From Pseudomonas fortuita (lineage in GTDB: Bacteria; Pseudomonadota; Gammaproteobacteria; Pseudomonadales; Pseudomonadaceae), in the NCBI RefSeq assembly GCF_026898135.2, contig NZ_CP114035.2:1591501-1655500 (forward strand): a stretch of 64,000 bases of DNA, read 5' to 3'. Shown one piece after another: positions 9,674-20,714 of this stretch. The notes under the pieces are model-generated. The model was not told the origin of the DNA and ran no database searches. It saw only the letters and a program-made list of their open reading frames with translations. Numbering within the stretch: position 1 is the stretch's first letter; each line of letters starts with the position of its first letter. Made by a program: the position numbers and the translations under genes.

Positions 9674-10663
9674 ATGGCAGACGAATGGAAAGCCCCCGAG
9701 GCCGAACCCGAGGAGCGCGAAGGGCGCAAGAGCTGGCAGCTGCTGGAAAAGACCTTGCTGGCCAGTGTGCAGGAGCAGCGCCGGGCGCGGCGCTGGGGGA
9801 TCTTCTTCAAGCTGCTGACTTTCATCTACCTGTTCGGCTTCCTGGCGTTGTTCACGCCGCTGATGGATTTCGACAAGGCGGCATCGCGCAGTGCCAGCCA
9901 TACCGCGCTGGTCGAGGTGCGCGGGGTGATTGCCGATCAGGAGGCCGCCAGCGCGGACAATATCGTCAAGAGCCTGCGCGAGGCGTTCAAGGACAGCAAG
10001 ACCAAGGCGGTGGTAATGCGCATCAACAGCCCGGGTGGCAGTCCGGTGCAGGCGGGTTACGTGTACGACGAAATCCGCCGCCTGCGTGCTGAATACCCGG
10101 CTATCAAGCTGTATGCAGTCATCGCCGATCTCGGCGCTTCTGGTGCCTATTACATTGCCAGTGCGGCGGACGAAATCTACGCCGATAAAGCCAGCCTGGT
10201 GGGCTCCATTGGTGTGACGGCGGCCGGTTACGGTTTTGTTGGCACCATGGAAAAGCTGGGCGTGGAGCGGCGCGCCTACACCTCGGGTGAGCACAAGGCC
10301 TTCCTTGATCCGTTCTCGCCTGAAAAGCCCGAAGAAACCCGGTTCTGGCAGGGTGTGCTGGATACCACGCACCAGCAGTTCATTGCCATGGTCAAGCAGG
10401 GACGTGGCGAACGCTTGAAGGACAAGGAACATCCTGAGTTGTTCAGCGGCCTGGTCTGGTCGGGCGAGCAGGCCAAGGCGCTGGGCTTGGTGGATGGGCT
10501 GGGCAGTGCCAGCTATGTGGCACGTGAGATTGTTGGCGAGAAGGAGCTGGTGGACTTTACCGTTCAGGAATCGCCTTTCGATCGCTTCTCCAAGCGCGTA
10601 GGTGCCAGCGTGGCTGAGCACCTGGCGATGTGGATGGGGTTCCAGGGGCCGCAGTTGCGTTGA
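9674..10663 (+). CDS. sppA: S49-family signal peptide peptidase SppA (short form)
   Basis: SppA-type proteases cut remnant signal peptides within the inner membrane. The 329-residue protein has a charged cytoplasmic N-terminus, one membrane helix (about 38-58) and a single periplasmic S49 domain. The nucleophile is in LGASGAYYIASAADEIYAD, and the general-base lysine should lie in the following conserved region. The length corresponds to the short single-domain form rather than the 600-residue E. coli SppA. It is the last gene of the rluC unit and converges with maf across a 231-bp palindrome. Confidence 0.9.
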   Translation: MADEWKAPEAEPEEREGRKSWQLLEKTLLASVQEQRRARRWGIFFKLLTFIYLFGFLALFTPLMDFDKAASRSASHTALVEVRGVIADQEAASADNIVKSLREAFKDSKTKAVVMRINSPGGSPVQAGYVYDEIRRLRAEYPAIKLYAVIADLGASGAYYIASAADEIYADKASLVGSIGVTAAGYGFVGTMEKLGVERRAYTSGEHKAFLDPFSPEKPEETRFWQGVLDTTHQQFIAMVKQGRGERLKDKEHPELFSGLVWSGEQAKALGLVDGLGSASYVAREIVGEKELVDFTVQESPFDRFSKRVGASVAEHLAMWMGFQGPQLR

Positions 10664-10688
10664 GTTCGGCGTGCATTTTGCGGTGCCT

Positions 10689-10919
10689 GTGAGATCGAGC
10701 GCCGTCCGTGCGGCGCTTCGCGGGGCAAGCCCGCTCCCACATTTGTTTTGGGCCGTTCAGTCCTGAGCCATTGGTGCGCGCCCCCTTGGAGGTACGACGC
10801 GATATCGTGTCATGCGCCAAAGGGTCCGCGCGCCAATGGTGACAGGAGAAATTGGCCTGAAACAGATGTGGGAGCGGGCTTGCCCCGCGAAGCGCCGCGC
10901 GGGCGGCGCTCGGTCTCAC
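10689..10919. repeat. 231-bp palindromic element, copy 1
   Basis: Two halves of about 115 bp are imperfect inverted copies of one another, meeting at GATATC (10801-10806). Each outer part begins GTGAGAYCGAGCGCCG and contains a P. putida-type REP core ending GCCCGCTCCCACAT. Each inner part contains CCATTGG, GCGCGC and GYATGCGCC-like motifs. A second copy of exactly the same length lies at 48901-49131. It fills the gap between the convergent genes sppA and maf. No intrinsic terminator with a T-run is seen here, so the palindrome itself may separate the two. Confidence 0.85.
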
Positions 10920-10944
10920 AGGCGCAGAAAATCTCGAGCCAGGC

Positions 10945-11523
10945 TCAAGGGACAACCACCCCCTCCCGGGTCAACATATCCACCAACCGAATCAACGGCA
11001 GCCCGATCAGGCTGGTCGAATCGCACCCATGGGTCCTCTGAAACAAACTCACCCCCAGCCCCTCCGCCTTGAAGCTCCCCGCGCAATCCAGTGGTTGTTC
11101 CGCCGCCACATAGCGTTCCACCCGCTCGCGGCTCAGCTCGCGCATCGTCACGGTAAACGGCACGCAATCCACCTGGCAGTGCCCGGTGGCGCTGTTCAGC
11201 AGTGCCAGCCCGGTCAGAAAACTCACCTGCTGACCGCTGCACTCCAGCAGTTGCTCGCAAGCCCGCTCGAAGGTGTGCGGCTTGCCCAGTACCTGTTCGC
11301 CCAGCACCGCAACCTGGTCCGAGCCGATGATCAGGTGCCCGGGGTGGCTGCCCGCCAATACCTCGGCCTTTTGCCTGGCCAGTCGGCGCACCAGGTCCAC
11401 GGCGGGCTCGTCATCCTGTCGCTGTTCGTCTATATCAGGGCTTGCCCAGGTGAAGGGCAGGCGCAGGCGTGTGAGCAGTTCGCGGCGGTAGGCAGAGCTG
11501 GAAGCCAGTAACAAAGGAAGCAT
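10945..11523 (-). CDS. Maf-family nucleotide pyrophosphatase (YceF type)
   Basis: Maf proteins hydrolyse non-canonical or modified nucleoside triphosphates; the YceF branch prefers m7GTP. The 192-residue product starts MLPLLLASSSAYRREL, which contains the family signature S-S-x-x-R-R. Further conserved pieces are SPDIDEQ, IIGSDQVAV with the catalytic aspartate, and KPHTFERA. The start was set at 11523; the frame stays open further upstream but without homology. It is divergent from yceD, and its ATG is about 60 bases from the yceD -35 box. The same maf/yceD-rpmF-plsX order is known in E. coli. Confidence 0.92.
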   Translation of the reverse strand: MLPLLLASSSAYRRELLTRLRLPFTWASPDIDEQRQDDEPAVDLVRRLARQKAEVLAGSHPGHLIIGSDQVAVLGEQVLGKPHTFERACEQLLECSGQQVSFLTGLALLNSATGHCQVDCVPFTVTMRELSRERVERYVAAEQPLDCAGSFKAEGLGVSLFQRTHGCDSTSLIGLPLIRLVDMLTREGVVVP

Positions 11524-11581
11524 GGTAGACTCCGGGTTCGGTTGAACCAATCCTATCACGCACGATGCCGCCTAATTTCCT

Positions 11582-11610
11582 TTGACAGGGGCGGGGGGCA
11601 TCCCTAGAAT
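11582..11610 (+). promoter_or_regulatory. Sigma-70 promoter of yceD-rpmF-plsX
   Basis: A consensus -35 TTGACA (11582-11587), a 17-bp spacer and a -10 TAGAAT (11605-11610) give a predicted transcription start at about 11617-11619. This is 0-3 nt before the yceD ATG at 11620. Confidence 0.88.
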
Positions 11611-11619
11611 GCTGCGCCT

Positions 11620-12147
11620 ATGTTGAATGACCCGATTCCACCTCACGTTGACCCGCGCAAATTAGCCGATCGTGGCGTAACCCTTAACGGTTCGCTGCAA
11701 CTCGCTGATTTGGAAAGACTCTGCGACCCGCTTTCCGACAATGTCGGTACGGTGCAGGCGAAGTTCGATTTTGAACGAGATGAGCAGCACGTAGTGGTTA
11801 TCCACACCGAGCTGAACGTCGAGGTCAAGATGGTTTGCCAGCGTTGTCTTGAGCTGGTCACCCTGCCGATCTACAGCGAATGTACATACGCTGTGGTGAA
11901 GGAGGGTGCGAATACCCAGTCGTTGCCGAAAGGCTATGACGTGCTGGAACTGGGCGAAGATCCTTTGGATCTGCAGGCATTGGTCGAGGAAGAGCTTCTG
12001 CTCGCCTTGCCAATCGTGCCTGCTCACCATCCGGAAGAATGCCAGCAGCCGGCGGGCGCAGACGAGCCCGAATCGAGCAAGGACGAGGTATCGCGGTCCA
12101 ACCCGTTCAGTGTTTTGGCGCAGTTAAAGCGTGACCCAAACGTTTAG
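11620..12147 (+). CDS. yceD: YceD/DUF177 family protein (23S rRNA accumulation protein)
   Basis: The 175-residue acidic protein belongs to DUF177, found next to rpmF in most bacteria and linked in E. coli and plants to 23S rRNA accumulation. Visible features are a central MVCQRCLELV with two cysteines and a C-terminal tail PFSVLAQLKRDPN typical of the family. No in-frame ATG follows until residue 70, so the start at 11620 is well fixed even though no ribosome site precedes it. The promoter lies immediately upstream, implying a leaderless message. rpmF follows after 13 bases. Confidence 0.93.
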   Translation: MLNDPIPPHVDPRKLADRGVTLNGSLQLADLERLCDPLSDNVGTVQAKFDFERDEQHVVVIHTELNVEVKMVCQRCLELVTLPIYSECTYAVVKEGANTQSLPKGYDVLELGEDPLDLQALVEEELLLALPIVPAHHPEECQQPAGADEPESSKDEVSRSNPFSVLAQLKRDPNV

Positions 12148-12160
12148 GAGTTAATCAATT

Positions 12161-12343
12161 ATGGCTGTTCAGCAGAACAAAAAATCCCGCTCTGCCCGTG
12201 ACATGCGCCGTTCGCACGACGCCCTGTCGGAAAACGCGCTGTCGGTAGAAAAGACCACCGGTGAAATTCACCTGCGTCACCACGTTTCGCCAGAAGGCGT
12301 ATACCGTGGTCGTAAAGTGATCGATAAGGGCGCTGACGAGTAA
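12161..12343 (+). CDS. rpmF: 50S ribosomal protein L32
   Basis: This is the 60-residue basic large-subunit protein starting [20 protein letters not shown], the usual L32 N-terminus. It lacks zinc-binding cysteines, so it is the zinc-independent form. A TAGGAG ribosome site precedes the ATG. It is cotranscribed with yceD, and plsX starts 3 bases after its stop, an arrangement that links ribosome supply to lipid synthesis in many bacteria. Confidence 0.98.
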   Translation: MAVQQNKKSRSARDMRRSHDALSENALSVEKTTGEIHLRHHVSPEGVYRGRKVIDKGADE

Positions 12344-12346
12344 TCC

Positions 12347-13357
12347 TTGTCTGCTCAGATCATCGCGATCGACGCAATGGGCGGGGACTTCGGTCCCCGC
12401 AGCATTGTCCAGGCTAGCATTGCCTGCCTTTCGGCTACCCCCTCGCTGCACCTGACCCTCGTCGGTCAACCCTCCCTCCTAGAAGATCTTGTCAGTGGCC
12501 TTGCAGCTGCGGATCGCGCGCGCCTGCAGATTGTCGCCGCCAGTGAGGTGATCGGTATGGACGAGCGGCCATCGCAGGCGCTACGCGGCAAGCCGGACTC
12601 GTCGATGCGCATCGCCCTCGAACTGGTGCGCGACGGCAAGGCCCAGGCCTGCGTCAGTGCCGGCAACACCGGGGCGCTGATGGCGCTGTCACGCTTCGTG
12701 CTCAAGACCTTGCCGGGTATCGATCGGCCAGCCATGGTGGCGGCGATTCCCACCCAGGCGGGTTACTGTCAGTTGCTCGACCTCGGCGCCAACGTCGACT
12801 GCAGTGCAGAAAACCTCTATCAGTTCGCGGTGATGGGCTCGGTGGCCGCCCAGGCCCTGGGTGTGCATCGGCCGCGTGTGGCATTGCTTAACATCGGCAC
12901 CGAGGACATCAAGGGTAATCAGCAGGTAAAGCTGGCGGCCACGCTGTTGCAGAACGCTCGCGGCCTCAACTATGTCGGTTTCGTCGAAGGGGATGGCCTG
13001 TACAGGGGTGAGGCGGACGTGGTGGTGTGCGACGGTTTTGTCGGCAACATCCTGCTCAAGTCCAGCGAGGGCTTGGCGACGATGATCGGTGCGCGCATCG
13101 AAAAACTGTTCAAGGGCGGTGCTTTTGCCCGGGTTGCCGGGGTCATGGCCATGCCGTTGCTCAAGCGCCTGCAGGCCGACCTGGCGCCGGCGCGGCACAA
13201 CGGTGCGAGCTTTCTGGGGTTGCAGGGTATCGTCATCAAGAGCCATGGCTCGGCCGGCGTGCAGGGCTTCCAGAGCGCCATCCAGAGGGCGTTGATCGAA
13301 ATTCAGGAAAACCTGCCGCAGCGCCTGCATGGCCGCCTTGAAGATTTGTTGCCTTAG
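12347..13357 (+). CDS. plsX: Phosphate acyltransferase PlsX
   Basis: PlsX converts acyl-ACP and phosphate into acyl-phosphate for phospholipid synthesis at the membrane. The 336-residue protein opens with [11 protein letters not shown], the family signature, and has [11 protein letters not shown] and a [13 protein letters not shown] loop further on. The only start consistent with the N-terminus is TTG at 12347, 3 bases after rpmF. The rare start plus close spacing suggests translation by coupling from rpmF. No fabH follows, unlike E. coli; the next gene is fabD. Confidence 0.95.
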   Translation: MSAQIIAIDAMGGDFGPRSIVQASIACLSATPSLHLTLVGQPSLLEDLVSGLAAADRARLQIVAASEVIGMDERPSQALRGKPDSSMRIALELVRDGKAQACVSAGNTGALMALSRFVLKTLPGIDRPAMVAAIPTQAGYCQLLDLGANVDCSAENLYQFAVMGSVAAQALGVHRPRVALLNIGTEDIKGNQQVKLAATLLQNARGLNYVGFVEGDGLYRGEADVVVCDGFVGNILLKSSEGLATMIGARIEKLFKGGAFARVAGVMAMPLLKRLQADLAPARHNGASFLGLQGIVIKSHGSAGVQGFQSAIQRALIEIQENLPQRLHGRLEDLLP

Positions 13358-13484
13358 GCATTTCGCCGATGAAGTGCTTAAATGTGACCGCTTGGTCTGC
13401 GTATTCATCCAAGTTTTCAGATTCTGCGTCCAGCCCACGGCTCGGCGCACCTCATTCGACGACAAGATCATAAGGGCTTGTTCA

Positions 13485-14423
13485 ATGTCTGCATCCCTCG
13501 CATTCGTCTTCCCCGGTCAAGGTTCCCAGTCCCTGGGCATGCTCAAGGAACTGGGCGCCGAAAAGCCGGTGATCGTTGAGACCTTCAAGGAGGCCTCCGA
13601 CGCTCTGGGTTACGACCTGTGGAAGCTGGTCCAGGAAGGCCCGGAAGAACAACTCAATCAAACCGACAAGACTCAGCCTGCGATCCTCACCGCTTCCATC
13701 GCGCTGTGGCGCCTGTGGCTGGAGGAGGGCGGCGCCACGCCGGCTTTCGTTTCTGGTCACAGCCTGGGTGAATACAGCGCCCTGGTTGCCGCAGGCAGCC
13801 TGTCGCTGAAAGATGCCGTGCGCTTGGTCGAGCGTCGCGGCCAGCTGATGCAGGAAGCCGTCCCGGCCGGCCATGGCGCCATGGCCGCAATCCTCGGCCT
13901 GGATGACGCCGTGGTGGTCGAGATCTGTGGTAGGGCGGCCGAAGACGAAGTGGTTAGCGCGGTGAACTTCAACTCGCCGGGCCAGGTTGTGATTGCTGGC
14001 AACAAGGCTGCGGTGGACCGTGCCATGGAGCTGTGCAAAGAGGCTGGTGCCAAGCGCGCCCTGCCACTGGCGGTCAGCGTACCGTCGCACTGTGCCCTGA
14101 TGAAGCCGGCCGCCGAGCGTTTCGCCGAGAACGTGAACGCCATCGAATGGAAGGCGCCACAAATTCCGGTGGTGCAGAACGTCACCGCTGCCATTGCCCC
14201 TGACCTCGATGCCCTCAAGCATGACCTGCTGGCACAGCTGTACCAGCCTGTGCGTTGGGTCGAGTGCGTGCAGACCCTGGCTGCCAACGGTGCGGTCAAC
14301 CTGGTCGAGTGCGGCCCGGGCAAGGTCCTGGCTGGCCTGAACAAGCGTTGCGCCGACGGCGTGACCACCTACAACCTCAATACCCCTGACGCCGTTGCCG
14401 CCACCCGCGCGGCACTGGCCTGA
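13485..14423 (+). CDS. fabD: Malonyl-CoA:ACP transacylase
   Basis: FabD moves malonyl from CoA to acyl carrier protein, supplying the extender unit for fatty-acid synthesis. The 312-residue product starts MSASLAFVFPGQGSQSLGML, with the oxyanion motif FPGQGSQ. The nucleophile elbow is GHSLGEYSALVAAG near residue 92, and VPSHCALM supplies the catalytic histidine. The start was placed at ATG 13485, because an upstream in-frame extension from 13329 overlaps plsX and looks unlike FabD. It is followed after 15 bases by fabG. Confidence 0.97.
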   Translation: MSASLAFVFPGQGSQSLGMLKELGAEKPVIVETFKEASDALGYDLWKLVQEGPEEQLNQTDKTQPAILTASIALWRLWLEEGGATPAFVSGHSLGEYSALVAAGSLSLKDAVRLVERRGQLMQEAVPAGHGAMAAILGLDDAVVVEICGRAAEDEVVSAVNFNSPGQVVIAGNKAAVDRAMELCKEAGAKRALPLAVSVPSHCALMKPAAERFAENVNAIEWKAPQIPVVQNVTAAIAPDLDALKHDLLAQLYQPVRWVECVQTLAANGAVNLVECGPGKVLAGLNKRCADGVTTYNLNTPDAVAATRAALA

Positions 14424-14438
14424 TTTGGAGAAGCTTGC

Positions 14439-15179
14439 ATGAGCCTGCAAGGTAAAGTTGCACTGGTCACCGGCGCCAGCCGTGGCATTGGCCAGGCCAT
14501 CGCCCTCGAGCTGGGCCGCCAGGGCGCGACCGTGATCGGTACCGCCACTTCGGCCTCCGGCGCCGAGCGTATTGCTGCCACCCTGAAAGAGCACGGTATC
14601 ACCGGCACCGGCATGGAACTGAACGTGACCAGCGCCGAATCCGTTGAAACTGTTTTGGGTGCAATCGCCGAGCAGTTTGGCGCGCCGGCCATCCTGGTCA
14701 ACAACGCCGGTATCACCCGCGACAACCTCATGCTGCGCATGAAGGACGACGAATGGTTCGACGTGATCGACACCAACCTGAACAGCCTCTACCGTCTGTC
14801 CAAGGGCGTGCTGCGTGGCATGACCAAGGCACGTTGGGGTCGTATCATCAGCATCGGCTCGGTCGTCGGTGCCATGGGTAACGCGGGCCAGGCCAACTAC
14901 GCCGCCGCCAAGGCTGGCCTGGAAGGCTTCAGCCGCGCCCTGGCGCGTGAAGTGGGCTCGCGTGGCATCACCGTAAACTCGGTGACTCCGGGCTTCATCG
15001 ACACCGACATGACCCGCGAGCTGCCAGAAGCGCAGCGTGAAGCCCTGCAAACCCAGATTCCGCTGGGCCGCCTGGGCCAGGCCGACGAAATCGCCAAGGT
15101 GGTGTCGTTCCTGGCGTCCGACGGTGCAGCCTACGTGACCGGCGCTACCGTGCCGGTCAACGGCGGGATGTACATGTAA
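14439..15179 (+). CDS. fabG: 3-oxoacyl-ACP reductase
   Basis: FabG is the NADPH-dependent ketoreductase of the fatty-acid elongation cycle. The 246-residue SDR protein has TGASRGIGQAIALEL (about 11-25) for the cofactor, NNAGITRDNL, the catalytic serine in SIGSVVGAMG, and YAAAKAG with the Tyr/Lys pair. It ends in the family motif GATVPVNGGMYM. A GGAG site precedes the ATG. It belongs to the fabD-fabG unit; acpP downstream has its own promoter. Confidence 0.98.
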   Translation: MSLQGKVALVTGASRGIGQAIALELGRQGATVIGTATSASGAERIAATLKEHGITGTGMELNVTSAESVETVLGAIAEQFGAPAILVNNAGITRDNLMLRMKDDEWFDVIDTNLNSLYRLSKGVLRGMTKARWGRIISIGSVVGAMGNAGQANYAAAKAGLEGFSRALAREVGSRGITVNSVTPGFIDTDMTRELPEAQREALQTQIPLGRLGQADEIAKVVSFLASDGAAYVTGATVPVNGGMYM

Positions 15180-15303
15180 CACTGCAACTCAATGTGACGG
15201 ATTTCGTAAAAAAAGAGTCATACTGCGAGCCTAAAATCCGTTATAAAGCTGCAACCAGATTCCAGGCAGCGGGTAGGGTGTCTAGCCTGAGAGTGCGTTT
15301 AGC

Positions 15304-15331
15304 TTGAAAAGCGAACGTCTTTCTATAAAAT
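15304..15331 (+). promoter_or_regulatory. Probable acpP promoter
   Basis: TTGAAA (15304-15309), a 16-bp spacer and TAAAAT (15326-15331) lie about 50 bases before acpP. The rest of the 203-bp fabG-acpP gap is AT-rich and may hold further promoters, in keeping with the very high expression of acyl carrier protein. Confidence 0.6.
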
Positions 15332-15382
15332 TAGCCACCGGCCAGCTGCCTGACATATATCCATTAGGAGTGAAAACTAGGT

Positions 15383-15619
15383 ATGAGCACCATCGAAGAA
15401 CGCGTCAAGAAAATCGTCGCCGAGCAACTGGGCGTGAAGGAAGAGGAAGTGACTAACGAGAAGTCCTTCGTCGATGACCTGGGTGCCGATTCGCTTGACA
15501 CCGTTGAGCTGGTGATGGCTCTGGAAGAGGAATTCGAGACCGAAATCCCTGACGAAGAAGCCGAGAAAATCACTACCGTTCAAGCCGCTATCGACTACGT
15601 CAACAGCCACAAGGCCTAA
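15383..15619 (+). CDS. acpP: Acyl carrier protein
   Basis: The 78-residue acidic carrier holds growing acyl chains on a phosphopantetheine attached to Ser37 in the motif [16 protein letters not shown]. The N-terminus [19 protein letters not shown] is the classical AcpP one. An AGGAG ribosome site precedes the ATG, and an intrinsic terminator follows, so much of the message is probably monocistronic. It serves FabD, FabG and FabF encoded around it and also supplies acyl groups for lipid A and PlsX. Confidence 0.99.
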   Translation: MSTIEERVKKIVAEQLGVKEEEVTNEKSFVDDLGADSLDTVELVMALEEEFETEIPDEEAEKITTVQAAIDYVNSHKA

Positions 15620-15647
15620 GACGCTGTAGTCGTCGCTACTTGACGAG

Positions 15648-15684
15648 AAAAACCGCACTGCCTTTGCCGGCGTGCGGTTTTTTC
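15648..15684 (+). terminator. Intrinsic terminator after acpP
   Basis: The inverted repeat AAAACCGCAC / GTGCGGTTTT, with a short GC-rich loop and a run of T residues, lies 30 bases after the acpP stop. Confidence 0.88.
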
Positions 15685-15808
15685 TTTGCGAACGTGCTGC
15701 TTTTTGGCGAGCCGGCTTCGCTCACCGCGCACCAAGAGCCTGTTGCCATTCCATTCCAGCGCTTGAATGTAATCGCAAGAGACTCTGTTATTAGAAAAGG
15801 AGAGTACT

Positions 15809-17052
<1,244 letters not shown>

Positions 17053-17053
<1 letters not shown>

Positions 17054-17868
17054 TGCAGAGCTGGGTCGATGGCCAGCCTGCGGTTGCAGTCAACCTGCAG
17101 AACCGCGGCCTGGCCTACGGCGATGGGCTGTTTGAAACCATCGCTGTGCGTGGTGGCCAGCCCCGCTTGCTGGAAGGCCACCTTGCACGCCTGGCGCTGG
17201 GTTGCCAGCGCCTGGCGCTCAGCGCCGACCTGGTGCTGGTGCGCGACGAACTCCTGCGCTATGCCAGCCAGCTCGGTGACGGTGTAGCCAAACTCATCCT
17301 TACCCGTGGTGACAGCCAGCGTGGCTATGCGCCGGTTGCCGGTGCTGCGCCGCGGCGAATTCTGCAGGGCAGCCCGTTACCCGGCTATCCTGTCGAGCAT
17401 GCCGAGCAGGGCGTGCGCTTGTTCCTGTGCCAGACCCGGCTTGGGGAACAACCGCTGCTGGCCGGCCTCAAACACCTCAACCGCCTGGAGCAGGTGCTGG
17501 CCCGTGCCGAATGGCAGGACAGCGACCATGCCGAAGGCCTGATGCGTGACGGGCAGGGCAGGCTGATCGAAGGGGTGTACAGCAATCTGTTCCTGGTGCG
17601 CGATGGCGTGCTGTTCACTGCCGACCTCAGCCGTTGTGGTGTGGCCGGGGTGATGCGTGCGGCACTGCTGGAACAGGCCGCGCTGCTGGGCATTCCGGCG
17701 CAGGTATGTGACCTGCCGTTCGACGCGTTGGAGCAGGCAGATGAAGTATTTGTTTGCAATAGCGTTTACGGCATCTGGCCCGTGCGAGGCGTAGCCGCGC
17801 TAAACTGGTCGCCTGGCCCGCTCACCCGTAAACTGCAGGCCGTTGCCCGTACGTTACTGGAAACCTGA
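17053..17868 (+). CDS. pabC: Aminodeoxychorismate lyase
   Basis: PabC is the PLP enzyme that releases p-aminobenzoate from 4-amino-4-deoxychorismate for folate. The 271-residue product (start MQSWVDGQ) has NRGLAYGDGLFETI, a fold type IV signature. The PLP lysine is in LKHLNRLEQV (about 140) and the glutamate in EGVYSNLF. The start is the ATG overlapping the fabF stop; the longer frame from 16933 lies inside fabF. The fabF-pabC-mltG-tmk-holB order is shared with E. coli. Confidence 0.95.
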
Positions 17869-17872
17869 ATTC

Positions 17873-19063
17873 GTGAGACGTAAATTCCTGCTACTGCTGG
17901 AAATGGGCCTGATCATTGCCGGGTTGGCGCTTGGCTGGTCGGCCTGGAAGGTCAACTCGGTCCTTGAGCAGCCCTTGCACGTGACGCAGGAGCGCCTGCT
18001 CGACGTGCCCAATGGCACCAACCCAAACCGCATGTTCTATCGCATGGAGCAAGAAGGTTTGCTGGACGACGCCGTCTGGTTGCGCTTGTACTGGCGCTTC
18101 AACATGGCAGGCACTGCCCTGCACACAGGCGAGTATCGCCTTACCCCAGGCATGACGGTCGAACAGTTGTTCGACGCCTGGCGCCGGGCCGACGTGGTGC
18201 AATACAACCTCACCCTGGTGGAAGGCTGGACCTTCCGTCAGGTACGCTCGGCCGTGGCCAAGCATGAAAAAATCAAGCATACCCTGGACGGCCTGTCGGA
18301 TTCCGAGGTGATGGACAAGCTCGGCCATACCGGTGTGTTCCCGGAAGGGCGCTTTTTCCCGGACACCTACCGCTTTGTACGTGGCATGAGCGATGTCGAG
18401 CTGCTGCAGCAGGCCTACATGCGCCTGGACGAAGTGCTGGCAAAGGAATGGGCCGAGCGCACCACCGACCTGCCGTATCGCGATCCGTACCAGGCGTTGA
18501 TCATGGCGTCGCTGGTGGAAAAGGAAACCGGTATCCCCCAGGAGCGTGGGCAGATTGCCGGTGTATTTGTGCGGCGCCTGCGCCTGGGCATGATGCTGCA
18601 GACCGATCCGACGGTGATCTACGGCATGGGTGAGCGGTACAACGGCAAGATTACCCGCGCCGATCTGCGCGAACCGACACCCTACAACACCTATACCATG
18701 ACGGGGTTGCCGCCCACGCCGATTGCCATGGTCGGCCGTGAAGCGATTCACGCGGCGCTCAACCCTTCCGATGGCACCAGCTTGTACTTCGTCGCCCGCG
18801 GCGATGGCAGCCATGTGTTCTCCGACGACCTCGACGACCATAACTCGGCGGTGCGTGAGTTCCAGCTCAAGCGACGTGCAGGCTACCGCTCCAGCCCCGC
18901 ACCGCAGCAAGAGGCACAGCCGGGTACTGACGACGCCCAGCCCCAGGTGCCTGCAACTGACGAGCCGGCTGCGCAGCCATCACCCGAAGCGCCGCCTGCG
19001 CAGGATGCCCCTGCGGGTGGCGCGCAAGCGGCCGAACGGCCGACGCCTGACGAACAACATTAA
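17873..19063 (+). CDS. mltG: Endolytic murein transglycosylase MltG
   Basis: MltG cleaves nascent glycan strands at the inner membrane and is proposed to end their polymerisation. The 396-residue protein starts at GTG 17873 with RRKFLLLLEMGL, followed by one membrane helix (about 6-25). It then has a LysM-like region and the YceG catalytic domain, with the active-site glutamate in SLVEKETGIPQERGQIA and the motif LQTDPTVIYG. The last 60 residues are a proline/alanine/glutamine-rich tail that looks disordered and is longer than in E. coli. tmk follows 9 bases later. Confidence 0.95.
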   Translation: MRRKFLLLLEMGLIIAGLALGWSAWKVNSVLEQPLHVTQERLLDVPNGTNPNRMFYRMEQEGLLDDAVWLRLYWRFNMAGTALHTGEYRLTPGMTVEQLFDAWRRADVVQYNLTLVEGWTFRQVRSAVAKHEKIKHTLDGLSDSEVMDKLGHTGVFPEGRFFPDTYRFVRGMSDVELLQQAYMRLDEVLAKEWAERTTDLPYRDPYQALIMASLVEKETGIPQERGQIAGVFVRRLRLGMMLQTDPTVIYGMGERYNGKITRADLREPTPYNTYTMTGLPPTPIAMVGREAIHAALNPSDGTSLYFVARGDGSHVFSDDLDDHNSAVREFQLKRRAGYRSSPAPQQEAQPGTDDAQPQVPATDEPAAQPSPEAPPAQDAPAGGAQAAERPTPDEQH

Positions 19064-20684
<1,621 letters not shown>

Positions 20685-20714
20685 TTTTCACTTTTTCATG
20701 TGTGTCGTCATCCT

